Positions 63,185 through 64,000 of a stretch of 64,000 bases of DNA are shown in pieces. Position 1 is the first letter of the stretch, and the number at the start of each line of letters is the position of its first letter. Source of the DNA: Luteimonas cucumeris (GTDB taxonomy: Bacteria; Pseudomonadota; Gammaproteobacteria; Xanthomonadales; Xanthomonadaceae). Below the pieces are notes generated by a model that ran no database searches, had not been told where the DNA came from, and saw only the letters and a list, made by a program, of their open reading frames with translations. The DNA lies in assembly GCF_007830035.1 (NCBI RefSeq), contig NZ_VLKN01000004.1, positions 310,001 to 374,000 on the forward strand, read 5' to 3'. The translations under genes and the position numbers were made by a program.

Positions 63185-63570
63185 GGCTGGTCTCCCGTCT
63201 GCAACCGGCTTTGCAGGTCGGCGATCTCGGCGCGACGCTGTGCAAGCTCGGTGTTCTGCGTGGCTTCCTGGCTGCGCGCATGGGCCAGGTCGGCATCGGC
63301 GGCAGCGGACAAGGCGAAGCGACGCGCCTCGTCGTCGTCGCCGCGCGCCATCGCGGCCTGTGCGCGGCTGAGTTCGGAACGTGCCGTGGCGATCAGATCA
63401 GGGGCGTGCTGGTCGGCATCCGCCTGGCCGGCGCGTGTCACGGCCTGCTGCGCCGACTGCAGTTCGGAAGTGGGCGGCGGCAGGCTGGCACAGGCCGCCA
63501 ATGCGCACCCGATCACGGTTGCGGCGGCGGCAGCACGGATTCGGCGGAGATGTGCGAAGCTAATCGGCAT
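63181..63570 (-). CDS. DUF4398 domain lipoprotein
   Basis: A 129-residue protein with a lipobox (ALAACASLPPPTSEL, Cys about residue 28), so likely an outer-membrane lipoprotein. The body is the DUF4398 helical repeat-like domain: SAQQAVTRAGQADADQHAPD, RSELSRAQAAMARGDDDEARRFALSAAADADLAHARS. It is translationally coupled (ATGA) to the coiled-coil gene. ATG 63570 (MPISFAHLRR) is chosen; the upstream extension to 63633 is not conserved. Proteins of this family are often found with OmpA-like partners. Confidence 0.8.
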   Translation of the reverse strand: MPISFAHLRRIRAAAAATVIGCALAACASLPPPTSELQSAQQAVTRAGQADADQHAPDLIATARSELSRAQAAMARGDDDEARRFALSAAADADLAHARSQEATQNTELAQRRAEIADLQSRLQTGDQP

Positions 63571-63676
63571 GGGCGGTCCGGCGCATGAGGGGTGATGCCG
63601 GACCATTGTCTGCAGCCTGCGACGCGCATGCAAATGCCGGGCGCCGGGGCATCACGGTTCGAATGGGGATTCGCGC

Positions 63677-64000
63677 ATGGACATCGGCTATTTCCTGAAG
63701 CTGATGACGGAAAAGAACGCGTCGGACATGTTCCTGACCACGGGTGCGCCGATCTACATCAAGATCGAGGGCAAGCTGTATCCGCTCGGCAACAGCGGCC
63801 TGCCGGCCGGCATGGTCAAGAAGATCGCCTATTCGCTGATGGACGAGGGCCAGATCGCCAGCTTCGAGCGCGACCTGGAACTGAACATGGCGCTGGCGCT
63901 GCAGGATTCAGGCCGCTTCCGCGTCAACGTGTTCAAGCAGCGCGGCGAACTGGGCATGGTGATCCGCTCGATCCGCAGCGTGATCCCGAGCATCGAGGAA
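63677..64000 (+). CDS. pilU: PilT/PilU-type type IV pilus ATPase, C-terminus missing (window edge)
   Basis: The first 108 residues of a secretion-type ATPase for type IV pilus retraction. The N-terminal PAS-like domain is seen: MDIGYFLKLMTEKNASDMFLT, GAPIYIKIEGKLYPLG, then GRFRVNVFKQRGELGMVIR and IRSVIPSIEE, characteristic of PilT/PilU-family enzymes. Walker A, the Asp box and Walker B fall beyond the right edge. The N-terminal text resembles PilU more than PilT by recall, so the symbol is tentative. The gene is divergent from the DUF4398/coiled-coil pair. ATG 63677 begins the domain directly. Confidence 0.82.
   Translation, partial: MDIGYFLKLMTEKNASDMFLTTGAPIYIKIEGKLYPLGNSGLPAGMVKKIAYSLMDEGQIASFERDLELNMALALQDSGRFRVNVFKQRGELGMVIRSIRSVIPSIEE

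Noticed and set aside
1-64000. Insertion sequence or transposase in this window
   Set aside because: No transposase with DDE or HUH motifs was found; the repeats present are short and lack a coding partner.
1-64000. tRNA or rRNA genes
   Set aside because: Intergenic gaps were read for the T-loop and anticodon-arm patterns and none matched convincingly.

Overview
The window is high-GC DNA from the chromosome of a gammaproteobacterium, very probably Xanthomonadaceae/Lysobacteraceae (Lysobacter, Luteimonas, Thermomonas or a close relative). The evidence is the gene order xerD / RDD gene / lptG-lptF / pepA-holC-valS, the DUF4124 proteins, xanB next to etfBA, a polysaccharide locus lying exactly between etfA and metB (the position of the hypervariable LPS locus in Xanthomonas), and several short intergenic repeat families typical of this group. 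No rRNA, tRNA, CRISPR array, prophage or intact insertion sequence was seen.

Bases 1-33353 are mostly core genes: a truncated purL that carries two repeat-derived insertions in its reading frame; a DUF4440 protein and a DsbC-like lipoprotein; a 1-kb repeat island; xerD; an RDD membrane protein; the LPS exporter permeases lptG/lptF; pepA-holC-valS; rimI, a small gene that may be an unrecognised holD (DNA polymerase III psi), and pssA; two DUF4124 proteins; proS; a ThrE-like exporter; an Mla/MCE lipid transport operon with a STAS-permease fusion and an auxiliary lipoprotein; alkB; ETF-ubiquinone oxidoreductase; an isolated, AT-richer GT-C-like gene; scoA/scoB; an ATP-grasp gene; xanB; and etfB-etfA.

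Bases 33376-59048 are the variable polysaccharide locus, with less extreme base composition. Its left half reads rightward (wecB-like epimerase; a translationally coupled cassette of epimerase, ATP-grasp, HAD, acyltransferase and GtrB-like glycosyltransferase; SMR flippase; zinc-ribbon methyltransferase; WecE aminotransferase; methyltransferase; second epimerase; GT2). Its right half reads leftward from metB (wzm, wzt, a GT4, a 1191-residue multidomain glycosyltransferase, a membrane-anchored coiled-coil methyltransferase, a 949-residue double glycosyltransferase, a TviB-like dehydrogenase and a GT-C protein). The halves converge near 44.7-44.9 kb. Together they predict an ABC-exported (Wzm/Wzt) surface polysaccharide built from N-acetylhexosaminuronic acid and 4-amino-4,6-dideoxyhexose sugars, with a periplasmic three-component glucosyl-type modification.

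Bases 59045-64000 return to core genes: metB and cystathionine beta-synthase (transsulfuration), a YdcH/DUF465 protein, a pair of coiled-coil envelope proteins, and the start of a PilT/PilU-type pilus retraction ATPase cut by the right edge.
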